Positions 12,776 to 22,691 of a stretch of DNA of 64,000 nt are shown here, in pieces (positions within the stretch are counted from its first letter, which is position 1; each line of letters opens with the position of its first letter). A program made the translations under genes and the position numbers. Source of the stretch: Holothuria scabra (lineage: Eukaryota > Echinodermata > Holothuroidea > Aspidochirotida > Holothuriidae); assembly GCA_037179385.1 (NCBI GenBank), contig CM074193.1, forward strand, positions 39,898,846-39,962,845, given 5' to 3'. The notes beneath the pieces were generated by a model. It was not told the origin of the DNA and ran no database searches. It saw only the letters and a list, made by a program, of their open reading frames with translations.

Positions 12776-13450
12776 GTAAGTATTTTGCTGGGTGTGACCA
12801 GAATGTTTCTTCCTTGAACTTCAGAAATACTGTAGACACAGATAATATCAAAGTAAAGCAGTTTTGAGTACATTTATGTCTGTTTAAGACTGATGTGCTT
12901 GATTCATGTAAACAGCCCCCACTGTCAGTGACATTTGAGTAATTTTCTTTCTTGTATGACTTCACAAGATAACTCCAAAGAACCTGATTGAGTCCATAAA
13001 TTCTAGAAGTTTAAGGGACTGCAAAATGAATCTCATTATAAAATCTTTAAAATTTATCAACTCTTTGATTGTGCAATAAAATGTGATGCCAGTCTTGTGC
13101 ATCTCACATTACGTTCTTTTGTTTTCAATTGAAATAAAGTGATTACATGACCTTCAAAAAATAACTCTTTCCTTGGATGGCATGTTATACAGAGGAAACT
13201 GCTATTGTCTAGTCTTCCTCCACTAGTAAGGAAGTGATCACATTTTGGGAAAAGGTACAGTAGCTTTCAGAATCACAAAGAGTGTAATTTGAGTAGTATA
13301 CTGACTGTATTTTGGGTAGGTCAATATCTTGAGTCTTCTTACAAAATGGGTAGCACGTACACAATGTATAACACTTCTTAATAGACCGACGTATGGTAGC
13401 ACGATGATATTAGAATGACATCATATAATATTTCATAATCAACCATTTGT

Positions 13451-14620
13451 GGTTTCGATGATAAGAGAAACCAATGCATTCATGATGGCGTGCGTGTGTA
13501 TGTATTTATGTGTGTGTGTGTGCGTGTTTGTGTGTGTATGTGTGTGTGTTTGTGACACTTTGCTTGTTAACACGATATCTCAAGATAGGAATGTCTGACA
13601 GTTTTCAAATTTGGTACATAGATGCGCCATATTAAGAGGAAGAACCCTATTGTTTTTGGTGGAGGTCAAAGGTCACCTGGGGTCACCAGGGGTCAAAGTC
13701 TGAAAACCTTGTTAACGCGACATCTCAAGGTAGGAAATTTGGATAGATTTCATATTTGGTATGTGGATGCATTATAGTTAGAAGATAGTCCCTATTGTTT
13801 TTGGTGGATGTCAGAGGTCATCTGGGGTCACCAGGGGTCAAAGTCTGAAAATCTCGTTAACACGATATCTCAAATTTAGAAAATTTGACAGATTTCATAT
13901 TTGGTATGTGGATGTGTTATGGTCAGTAGACAGTCCCCATTGTTTTGGTGGAGGTCAAAGGTCATCTGGGGTTACCACGGGTCAAAGTCTGAAAACCTTG
14001 TTAACGAAATATCTCAAGGTAGGAAACTTTGATAGATCTCATATTTGGTATGTGGATGCGTTATAGTCAGTAGATGGTCCCTATCGTTTTTGTCACAGGC
14101 TCAAAAGTTCGTTAATACGATATATGAAGGAAGCTTGGATAGATTTCATATTTGGTATGTGAATGTGTTATGGTCAGGAGATGGTACCCTTTTGATGGAG
14201 GTCAAAGGTCACCTGGGGTCACTGTTGTTCAAAGTCTGAAAATCCTGCTCATGCGAAATCTCAAGGAAAACTTGGATAGATTTCATATTTGGGTATGTGG
14301 ATGCATTATGGTCAGAGGATGGTCCCCATTGTTTTTGGCAGATATGAAAGGTCCCCTGTCCTCCAGGGGACAAAGCCTAGAAACCTTTTTAAATATGATC
14401 TTTCAAGATAGCTGCTGTTTGTCCATTTGTCTGTCTGTTGTTTGTATGTCTAGCTATGTATGGCTTTTATGGAGGTCAAAAGGTCATCTGGAATGACAAA
14501 ATTATTTTTTGAACATGCTAGTATAACATTTGAATGAGAAGATAATGGTGCATGATGGCACTCTTTGAAATGGAACATTTATGTATCATTGAAACCTCAA
14601 TGCATTTTTGCATTCTGGTT
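13451..14620 (+). mobile_element. HINE-like non-autonomous Helentron, copy B (subfamily 1, most complete)
   Basis: The best copy. It has the 5' hairpin GGTTTC-gatgataaga-GAAACC, then AATGCATTCATGATGGCGTG, a (GT)n tract at about 13491-13552, and tandem units whose 'cgatatctcaa' motifs start near 13570, 13717, 13861 and 14004 (period 143-147 bp). The conserved tail contains 'gagaagataatgg.gcatgatgg', and the 3' hairpin is AATGCA-tttt-TGCATT then CTGGTT. It lies in the intron before exon 5. Confidence 0.65.
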
Positions 14621-15194
14621 AATTTAGTGAGTAGGCTTCAGCATTCTGCATTTTATATTTCAGCTCAGAAATGCTCAAATTTTGATTCATTCATCAAGGA
14701 CTTTCATATCAATACTTAAAATGTATTGAAATATTGTCACACTACCCAGTTGCTAATTGTTGCTAGTTTCCTCTTCAGTATCCTCAACCTACCTATATTC
14801 AATGGAAGAATGTATGTCATGATAAGGGAAGTTTGCTTATTTCATTTTCATGCATGGTGCTGTATAGGCCTTCGGCTGAAACTCAAAAAGTGCTAAGAAA
14901 ATGGATTTGGCTCGACATTCGGGGTCTACTTTCTGAGTGTTTATACTGTTTAAGTATTATGTTTTCTATATTACATGGAAAGTTGTCCACAGAATAAGCT
15001 ATCAGTTTTGCCCAATGGCCAGTTGAAAAAGTCTCAGTGCCAAAAACAGCAATTTTGGCCACCAGGAGCAACTTAGAGAATACATTCACCAGCATACACC
15101 CAAAAGTCCTCATCTTCACTGCAGTACAAGTCAGTGGACCAAAAAATACACACGGTAACTTTGAGCTTCCCAGAGTAGAGGACTCCAAAAAAAA

Positions 15195-16850
15195 GAAACT
15201 GAAAATGATAAGAGAAATCTATGCATTCATGATGGCCTGTGTGTGTATATGATGTGTATGTGTGCACCTGTAAACAATGCCTGAGCAGGTAAAGACTACT
15301 CATGAGACCTCAAGCCTTGTAACTGGCATAGCTACCTGAAAATTAGGACACCTCAATGAGCTCTGTCACGTGATATGCCCACCCTTGCTCACAGCATTCA
15401 CATGCTGCATGACTTAACCAGCTAAAGGGGAATTCCTATTGTATCCTTATGGGGAACTGTTCTCTGTACCCAGTAAGGCTATGAGTATGGGTATCAGGTA
15501 TATGCTGTGTCGGTGTGTGTAGGTGCTTTTGTGACACTCGTAATGGCGATATCTTGAGTTAGGATTGACAGTCATGTCATGTTTGGTTTGTAGACTTGTC
15601 ATGTTAAGAGGAAGAAATCTGTTGTTTTTGGGAGTGGTCAAATGTCATTTAATGTCACCAGAGGTCAAATTCCAAAACCCTTGTATTTGTGATATTTGGA
15701 GTATTTGTGATATCTGGAGGTATGAATGGCTGGTATTCATCATACTTAATATTTAGATGTGCCGTGCTGAGAGCAAAAACCACAATGTTTTTGGCAGAGG
15801 TCCAAAGTTATTTGAGGTCACCAGAGGTCAAAGTCCGTAAAACCTTCTAATTGCCATATCTCAAGAAAGGTAACTTGTAGGGTCCTCATACTTGGTATGT
15901 GGATGGCATATGAGCCCTGTAGTTTAGGTAGAGGTCAAAGGTCATGTGGAGTCATTAGGGGTGAAAGTCTGAAATTCTTGTTTACATGATATCCTGAAAG
16001 TGTGAAGCTTGGACAGATTTTATATTTGGTTTGTGAATACGTAGTGGTGATAGGCAGAATTCTCTTGGTTTTGTTGGAGGTCAGTGGTCATCTCATGTCT
16101 GAAGTTAGGAAGCAAGATTGTATAATTTTAATGAACATTATAGTGATGAATAAACATAACATGAAAGTTGTTCATGGGCATAGTCCAGCTGATTTTAGTG
16201 AGTTTATTAGACCTAGCATTCATGCACCTGGAAGGCTTCTTCATTGGACTGCTAAGAGTCAAGCTTTCTTTAATTCCCCTTATGTTCACTTTGCAAGACT
16301 TTGGAATGATCTTCCTTTGGAATTGCAGGAAATTTCATATGCTAATAGCTTTCGTAAAAGACTGTCCGATCATTATATATCAACCTGCTAGGTCTTCCTT
16401 AGCTAGGGTGAGGGGTGCACTTACTTTTCAGTGAGTGTTTCAGATCTCTGGTCTTTACCCACTTACCTGGTACCTGGTACTTTCACTTTGTTTGTACCAA
16501 ATATGTAATGTAATATATTGTTTTTAGTGGAGGTCAGAAGGTCATGTGGGACTGTGGGGTCACTGGGGTTAAAATCTGAAAAGCTTGTTTACACAATATC
16601 TCAAGAGTTATAACTTGTCGGGTCCTTATACTTGGCATGTAGATGGACCATATTAAGTACCGTATTAAGAAGCTAATCCCTGCTGTCTTTTGTGAAGGTC
16701 AGAGATAATTTTGGGTCACCAGGGGTCAAAGTCTGAAAACTTTCTTTACACAATATCTGAAGGTGAGAAGCTGTGTTAGATTTCATACTTAGTGTGTGGA
16801 TGTGGATGAATTGTAGTGAGAGAAAGAACCCTGTTATTTTCATTCCATTC
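15195..16850 (+). repeat. HINE-like repeat block (5' end plus tandem units), interrupted by a LINE fragment
   Basis: The block begins with a degraded 5' hairpin (ATGATAAGAGAAATC, TATGCATTCATGATGGCC) and GT tracts. It also carries a 250-bp internal region with 'gcacctgtaaacaatgcctgagcaggta' that is shared with 5058-5400 and 6720-6960. Tandem DR1-type units follow, with a perfect DR1 at 15932. The LINE fragment at 16112-16515 splits one unit. Confidence 0.45.
16112..16515 (+). mobile_element. LINE 3' fragment (end of a non-LTR retrotransposon ORF2)
   Basis: In the frame ending at 16391 the peptide KVVHGHSPADFSEFIRPSIH, then FNSPYVHFARLWNDLPLELQ and NSFRKRLSDHY, is the typical end of a non-LTR retrotransposon polyprotein downstream of the reverse transcriptase ('F.VR...LWN.LP......S...FK..L..H'). 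A short 3' UTR with 'acctggtacctggtac' and 'tgtaatgtaatatattg' follows. The fragment interrupts a DR1-type tandem unit. It is 5'-truncated and not functional. Confidence 0.6.
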
Positions 16851-17502
16851 TTTTTTTGCAACACTCACACATTAATATCTCCTTTTGCATATTCAAAAAA
16901 GAAAATTGCAGGAAGTGATTATTCTAACATAAACAGTTTACTCTCAAAGAGAACCAAAAATTGACATTGTGCTTTGGAACTACTTTTCTGGAGGGTTGCT
17001 CTGCTAATAGTGGTGTGCTCCCTTTAGGAACTGAGGGTGGTGTGAAAGTTATTACTTTCTTCTAAATTTTGTCCAGAATTAAATCATTTTATTCAAAACT
17101 GTAAACCATCCTTGTAAATGAGGACTAGAAAGTAGAACATCTTCATTCTTGCCCAGTTTTCATGACTGGAACTTGTTTCACATACGAGCAACATCTGTTG
17201 TGATGAGTGTTTGTAATATATTAAACTGCAGAATATGCTATCACTGGCTTGAGTGTATCCTGAAGTAGGTGACTGAAGGCACTAGTGTTGTCCTTTGATA
17301 CTTAAGGTGTGAATACAGTTTAATTATTTGTGGTGTGTTTGCCAGCATTGTGCTAAGGCATGTACATGTTCCATGTATTAGCATCAAGGTTGAATGCTTC
17401 CTTAATTTTGACCCATGCATATTATAAGTTGTCCCATGTCAGATGAGGTTCAAGTGTGTATCATGCCACATATTTTATTTTATGTTGCTTTTTATATTTC
17501 AG

Positions 17503-17580
17503 ACAAAAGTCAGGGTTTTACATTTAGATGCTGTGATGCAAATGAGAAAAGAGTACCAGGCTGCCATCATCCAGCAGGCA
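17503..17580 (+). CDS. HECT E3 ligase, window exon 5 (pre-HECT helix)
   Basis: Twenty-six codons, phase 0/0, TKVRVLHLDAVMQMRKEYQA then AIIQQA. The acceptor is atatttcag and the donor GCA/GTGAGT. The 'K..VL..DAV.QM' helix is the usual lead-in to HECT domains in HERC and UBE3A relatives. The exon sits between large blocks of the DR1-bearing repeat family (15.2-16.8 kb and 17.9-19.0 kb), which shows that these blocks are separate insertions and not one element. Confidence 0.88.
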
Positions 17581-17929
17581 GTGAGTATATTTCTTTCAGA
17601 AGTTACCTACTGTCATGTCAATGTACCTGCTGCTCTCTGTATGTCTGTCTGTGACTTTTTCTGTCTGTAGTTTGTTAGTTTTTGTCACTTAAATATCAGA
17701 TTAGAACCTGCTTAACCTGATTATATTTTCCCTAGAAATTCGATTGGCTGGAATGACAAAGGACTGACATAACTACAGTTGATGCATACTTGTTACAACA
17801 TGCCCTGTTCATTAGAATATGTGAAAATCTGGAGTTTCTGTTGGGGGAGAAATGGAATGTATTATCAAAAACTTTGAAAAATTGGAATATTGTTGTAGCA
17901 ATTGGATAATTTAAGGTTTTTTTTGAAGT

Positions 17930-18960
17930 CTGCCCTTCCTTAGGTGTGTGTGTATGTCTGTGACTTTTTTGCTTTTTGCTTGATAACTTGATATCTCAAG
18001 AAGGGTAAGTATAACTAATCTCATATTTGGGTGGGTGTGTGGGTAGGCCATATTGAGTGGATGATCCCTGTTCTTTTTGATGGAAGTCAAAGGTCATTTG
18101 GGGCCATGAGAGGTCAAAATATCAAAACCTTGTAAACATGATGGCTCAAGAAGGGTTATTGTGATGTTTCTCACTTTTAATGTGTGTATATAGAGAAGAT
18201 GGCCTATACTGCTTTTACTAAAGGTCATTTGTGGTCACCAGAGGTCAAATAATACATTTCTCAGAATTTGGTTATAAACATGGTATCTCAAGAAGGGGAA
18301 GTGTGTCATATTCCTATTGTTTTTGGTTGTAGTCAAATGATGTTGTAGGGTCACCAGAGGTCAAAGTCTGAAAAACCTATTCAATGGTATCTCAAAAAAG
18401 TTAACTGGTAGTATCCTCATTCTTGGCCCATATTGAGTAGGTGATTGCTATAATTTTTGGTGAAGGTCAAAGGTCATGTGGTGTCACTTAGGGTGGTAGT
18501 TTGAAAATCTAGTTAACATTATATGTAATCGCAGGAAGCTTGAATAGATGTAATTCTTGGTATGTTCATCATAGTGACACAAAAAAAGCATGTGATTTTT
18601 GGTGGAGGTCAAAGGTGATGGGGGGTTACCAGAGATCAAAGTCTGAAAACCTTGTTTGTGCAGTGTTTCAAGAAAAATAACTTGTATGGGCCTCATACTT
18701 GGCTAATAGTTTGTCCATATTAGGTATACAATTCTGCAGTTTTGGGGTAAAAGCCTGAAAACCTACATAACATCTGAAGATGAAAAGCTTTGATAGATTT
18801 CACACTTGGAATGAGGATGCTCACCATTGAGACAAAGAATTCTATCATCTTTTGGTAATAGCTTGAAAACTGGGCCATAAAACTCTATCTAACTAACTAA
18901 CCTATCATTTTTGGTGAAGGTCAAAGCCTATAGGTCATGTGGTGTCACTGGTCGCCATAG
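17930..18960 (+). repeat. HINE-like tandem units (diverged), with a perfect DR1 at 18464
   Basis: At least six units of 'atatctcaagaagggtaa...ggaggtcaaaggtcat..ggtcaccagaggtcaaa' spaced roughly 120-150 bp, with no clear terminal hairpins. A related short tail fragment with 3'-hairpin-like TTGCATCTTTGCATTCTTG is at about 20260-20450. A 35-bp SINE-like piece (ctatctaactaactaacc) sits at 18868-18902. Confidence 0.45.
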
Positions 18961-19808
18961 TATTAAAACCATCCACCTTCAAAATATACATTTTCTTGCC
19001 AAAGGAGGTGGAATACCCTGTCCTCTAAGACACATCCCCAGGCCTCAGATCAGTAATGTTCCATGGTGGTCCTATTGCCAGCTACATATGCCTTTGTAAG
19101 GTCATGCTTTTGCCTGGAAAAATGCCATTACTGGGCCAGCTGAGGGGTTGCAAACCTTTACAACCTTCTGTGTATTCTGTGTTAACCAATGGTGGCGCCC
19201 TGCTTATGGGTAATATCACAAAAAGTACTGCATGACCCCTGAGATAGACCCTGCTATCATTCTCAATCTCTCTAGACTAGAACTTTGTACACTTCCTTTC
19301 ACTATGTACAAATTTTCTTTGTAAGTTGAAGTCATACCCTCTATCTGTATGTTTACAAGAAAAATAATTAAGGAAACAATGTATTATTCAAATGTGTCAA
19401 ATATAACACCATTTTGCATCCTACCCTCTTGTCAAAATGCAAAAATTTTGGAAGGGGAGGGGGACACCCTCTCCTTAGGTCACTTTTCCTCAGGGCCACA
19501 ATTTCTCAAACTGTCCTTCCCTTTCATTGAAACTTCCTGGATGTAGCCCTGCATGTTTTGTTTCAGAAAATGAAAAAGAGAACTTATGAGGAAACATGGA
19601 AAATGAGACATAATAGTTTTCCAGGAAAAAAAAATAATTTGATTTCTTGACCACATTTTCCTTTTTTTTTGATAACATGATGAGGTATTCCTAATGGTGC
19701 AATCTGGCCTGGTGGCCTCTCAATCAGTTTGAAAATCATCCAGCTAGTCAAAAGTTTGGACCATGACACCCTCCTTAACATGAAACCCAGCAACCCCATT
19801 CCTTAATT

Positions 19809-20060
19809 TGTTAGCTACTTAGTTGGATAGAGTTTTACGGCTCAGTTTCCAATCTGTTGGTCCAAGTTGGGCTGGTCATGGCCTTTTTGCAAGTTGTGTC
19901 TCACTGACCTGTTTTCCCTACTCTATTGCTTATGCAGAGCATCATGCACAATGACAGAAGGTTCCATTTTTAAAGTCTTTGGTATGACTTGACCTGGGAA
20001 TCAAACCCGGGCCTTCTGCATGAGAGGCAGACGCTCTACGGCTAGATCAAACACATGGTC
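19809..20060 (-). mobile_element. tRNA-derived SINE, copy 1
   Basis: Read on the minus strand it begins with a tRNA-like head: a degraded A box (TGATCTAGCCGTAG) and a good B box GGTTTGATTCC (complement at 19997-20007). A shared body with TTGTGCATGATGCTCTGCAT follows, and a tail with 'ctctatccaactaagtagctaa'. The head resembles tRNA-Glu (GGTCTAGTGG...CTCTCAC...GGGTTCGATTCCC). Confidence 0.7.
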
Positions 20061-21329
20061 TCCCCATGCCTTAAGCCCCCACAGTTTTTCTTGTGCAGTG
20101 TTGATTGTTTGTCATGATGATACTGAGTGCTGACTTTGGGGTGTTCACATATTGTAATGAAGATACTGTAGCACTGAATATTATTCATGACATTCTGAAA
20201 GCTGTCTTCTAAGTGTTTTAGATTTGAGTTCATTTTTACCTAATATGGTACTTGTACTAGTAGAGACAAGGGAGGGATCCTTGTATGAGTGTATGAGCTT
20301 CTGCAACATTTGTGTTCTAGTATGTAGATGTGTAGTGGTAAGAGGAAGAATTAAATGTTTGGTGGAAGTCAAAGCTCATATTGGATCACCAGGGATTAAA
20401 ATGACATTATTTGGAATGGACCAACCTCATTGCATCTTTGCATTCTTGTCTTGTAAGCAATATCCAGAAGATTGTTGGATGATGTAGCTGATTAGGTTTA
20501 CTTACACCTTTAATAGATCTTAATAAACCCTTCCCTACACACAGTTTTGCTGGGAAATCATAATTTACCATTGCTATATAGGTATGGTTCTGCTGTCAAA
20601 CCATTGCACTGCTGTGCTCCAGAAAAGCCTCATTTTAACTCTCGTTGCGAAATCATGTCAGGAACTGGGAATCAACTTGAAGAGGAAATAATTTTTTTAT
20701 ATGCACCCTCTTGGACTGTAGCAAGTGAAAATTAGTTTCCACTACTAAAAAACTTAGTATTTGTAAAATCCATACATTTGTACTGTATAAACATTAACAT
20801 AATGCATAGTTCAGTATGGATGGGTGGACCCACTTCCATAGTGAAAGGGTTCAGGCTCTGCAATGATGTGAATTTTAATTGTTTCCTCAATTAGTGGGGT
20901 TACAGCCTTCTCTGACCTGAAGCCCTTCCTTGTGCAACCTTTTCCAAAATTTATACCATTTTTTTCACATCATATTCATATGCAGCAAAAAGTGCATGAA
21001 ATAGTTTTTATCTCCATCATTTTGGAAGCATGATTCATTTGCTTCTTCATGTATAATATACAGAAATGCTGCGCACACCCAATCATTTAGCTAGGTATTC
21101 AAATAGTCCATCAATTTTTGTGTGCAGATTGAATCTCTTTAACTAGTGGAAAGTTACCTTACCTTATTTTAGTGTTATCAGTTTTGTTTGATATAACTAC
21201 ATGAACATCTGAGTGAAGATGGTGGAAGAGCAACCCTTCCTTATAGTTAAAGAAATTATGTTACCATTTCTCATTAAGTAGAGTTACTGTATCAATTTCA
21301 TTGTGGATGCTATAAAATCTTTACAACAG

Positions 21330-21530
21330 ACAGTTGATCAAGCCATGAAACATCTGAAGGACAATCTTCCTACCACTCTACAAGAAAACTTGAAGGCAGC
21401 AGTCTGTCCATACTTGGTGCTGGAAGTTAAGCGAGAGACCCTAATGCAGGATGCCTTAGCTCAGATCCAGCTGAAAAGAAAAGACTTAAAGAAACCTCTC
21501 AAAATCAAATTTGTTGGTGGAGGAGAACAG
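21330..21530 (+). CDS. HECT E3 ligase, window exon 6 (start of HECT domain)
   Basis: Sixty-seven codons, phase 0/0, TVDQAMKHLKDNLP through CPYLVLEVKRETLMQDAL to KKPLKIKFVGGGEQ. The segment 'VKRETLMQDAL....RKDLKKPLKIKFVG' is the canonical entry to the HECT N-lobe. The donor is CAG/GTACAG. The acceptor is less certain: I use the AG at 21328-21329 (ttacaacag), but an AG at 21280-21281 would keep the frame and add 16 residues (SYCINFIVDAIK...). The region before VLEVKRE is about 20 residues longer than in HERC4. Confidence 0.85.
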
Positions 21531-21593
21531 GTACAGGGATCATTGTTTAATATTAAGAACCTTAATTGTTAGCCTCCATGTTTTTACCTTCTT

Positions 21594-22691
21594 GGTTTCC
21601 ATGATAAGAGAAACCAATGCATTCAGAATGGCGTGTGTGCCTATGTATGTATGGGTGTGTGTGTATGTTTGTGGCACTTTGCTGGTTAACACAATATCTC
21701 ACGTTAGGAACATTGTTGGTGGTTGTCTGTGCTTTCAGAGGAGACAGAAGGGGAGCCTTACAGCTGAAGAGGAATCTGGTCAGGATTGGAAAAGCTTTGT
21801 TTTTCCAAGTAAGTCCCTGTAAGTGTTGGAAGTGGTCACTATGAATCCATCAAAATTATTGATTAAGACCCTGTCCAGAATCAGGCAATTGACTAAGTCA
21901 ATCACCTTTAAAGTGTACCTTAAGTCAGAACATTAAAAAATATATATTAAAGAGTATGAAAAATAAATTTTAACAGTGCAACTTCCATCTTTATAGGATA
22001 TTCCTGAACTGAGATACAAAATGTTGAAGTTAATTCACTCAAATGAAACTGGTACATTGTGCAATAATTTGTGATGCCATTGTGATGCATTGACATTACA
22101 ATCTTTGTACTGCTTAGTTTTTCTGTAAGTTTCTGCTCCTTGCACCAAGGTGTAATAGCACTCTCACTCTTATGGGGTAATGTGAATAATCAAGCCCTCC
22201 CTGTTCAACATGGCTATGCAAGCAGTCAGGAAGTGTTCAAGGTCATGAAAACATTTCTAATTTTAAAGGGAAACAAAGCAGGTTAAGTGGGGTGTAAAAC
22301 AAGAAAGTCACAAATTACTGCACAATGGACCAATTGGTTTTATGTGAATAAACTTCAACATTTTATACCTCAGCTCAGGAATGTCCTTAAAAGATGGCAG
22401 GTTGACGTCTGAATTCAATTTTCCTGCTCTTTAATATATATTTTTGAATTTTTTTACTTGAAGTACACTTCAACAATAATACAGAATTTCAGAGAGTTTT
22501 CAAACTTGTTACATAGATGCCCTATATTGAGAGGAAGAACCCTATTATTTTTGGTGGAGGTCAAAGGTCATCTGGGATAACAAAATTATGTTTTGAATAT
22601 TCTGTTATAACATTTTAGTGAGAAGATAATGGTACATGATGGCATTATTTAAAATGTATCATCAAAACTCATGCCTTTTTGCATTGTGGTT
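21594..22691 (+). mobile_element. HINE-like element, copy C, interrupted (5' part 21594-21760, 3' part about 22487-22691)
   Basis: The 5' hairpin GGTTTC-catgataaga-GAAACC, AATGCATTC and a GT tract are intact. The first tandem unit breaks near 21705. About 730 bp of unrelated sequence follow, and then the last tandem unit and the conserved tail resume and end in TTTTTGCATTGTGGTT. Either an insertion split the copy or two fragments happen to be neighbours. Confidence 0.45.

Noticed and set aside
19997..20050. Functional tRNA gene on the minus strand
   Set aside because: B box and anticodon-like region are tRNA-like, but the acceptor stem does not pair, and the same sequence recurs with a common non-tRNA body, so it is a SINE head.
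15195..20450. One 5-kb HINE-like element from the 5' hairpin at 15195 to the 3' end near 20450
   Set aside because: A host exon (17503-17580) lies inside, so the blocks must be at least two independent insertions.
21738..21810. Exon-like segment after a good acceptor (tgtgctttcag) inside copy C
   Set aside because: The donor is plausible but the phase-0 junction with exon 6 already joins exon 7 cleanly, and the peptide has no family match.
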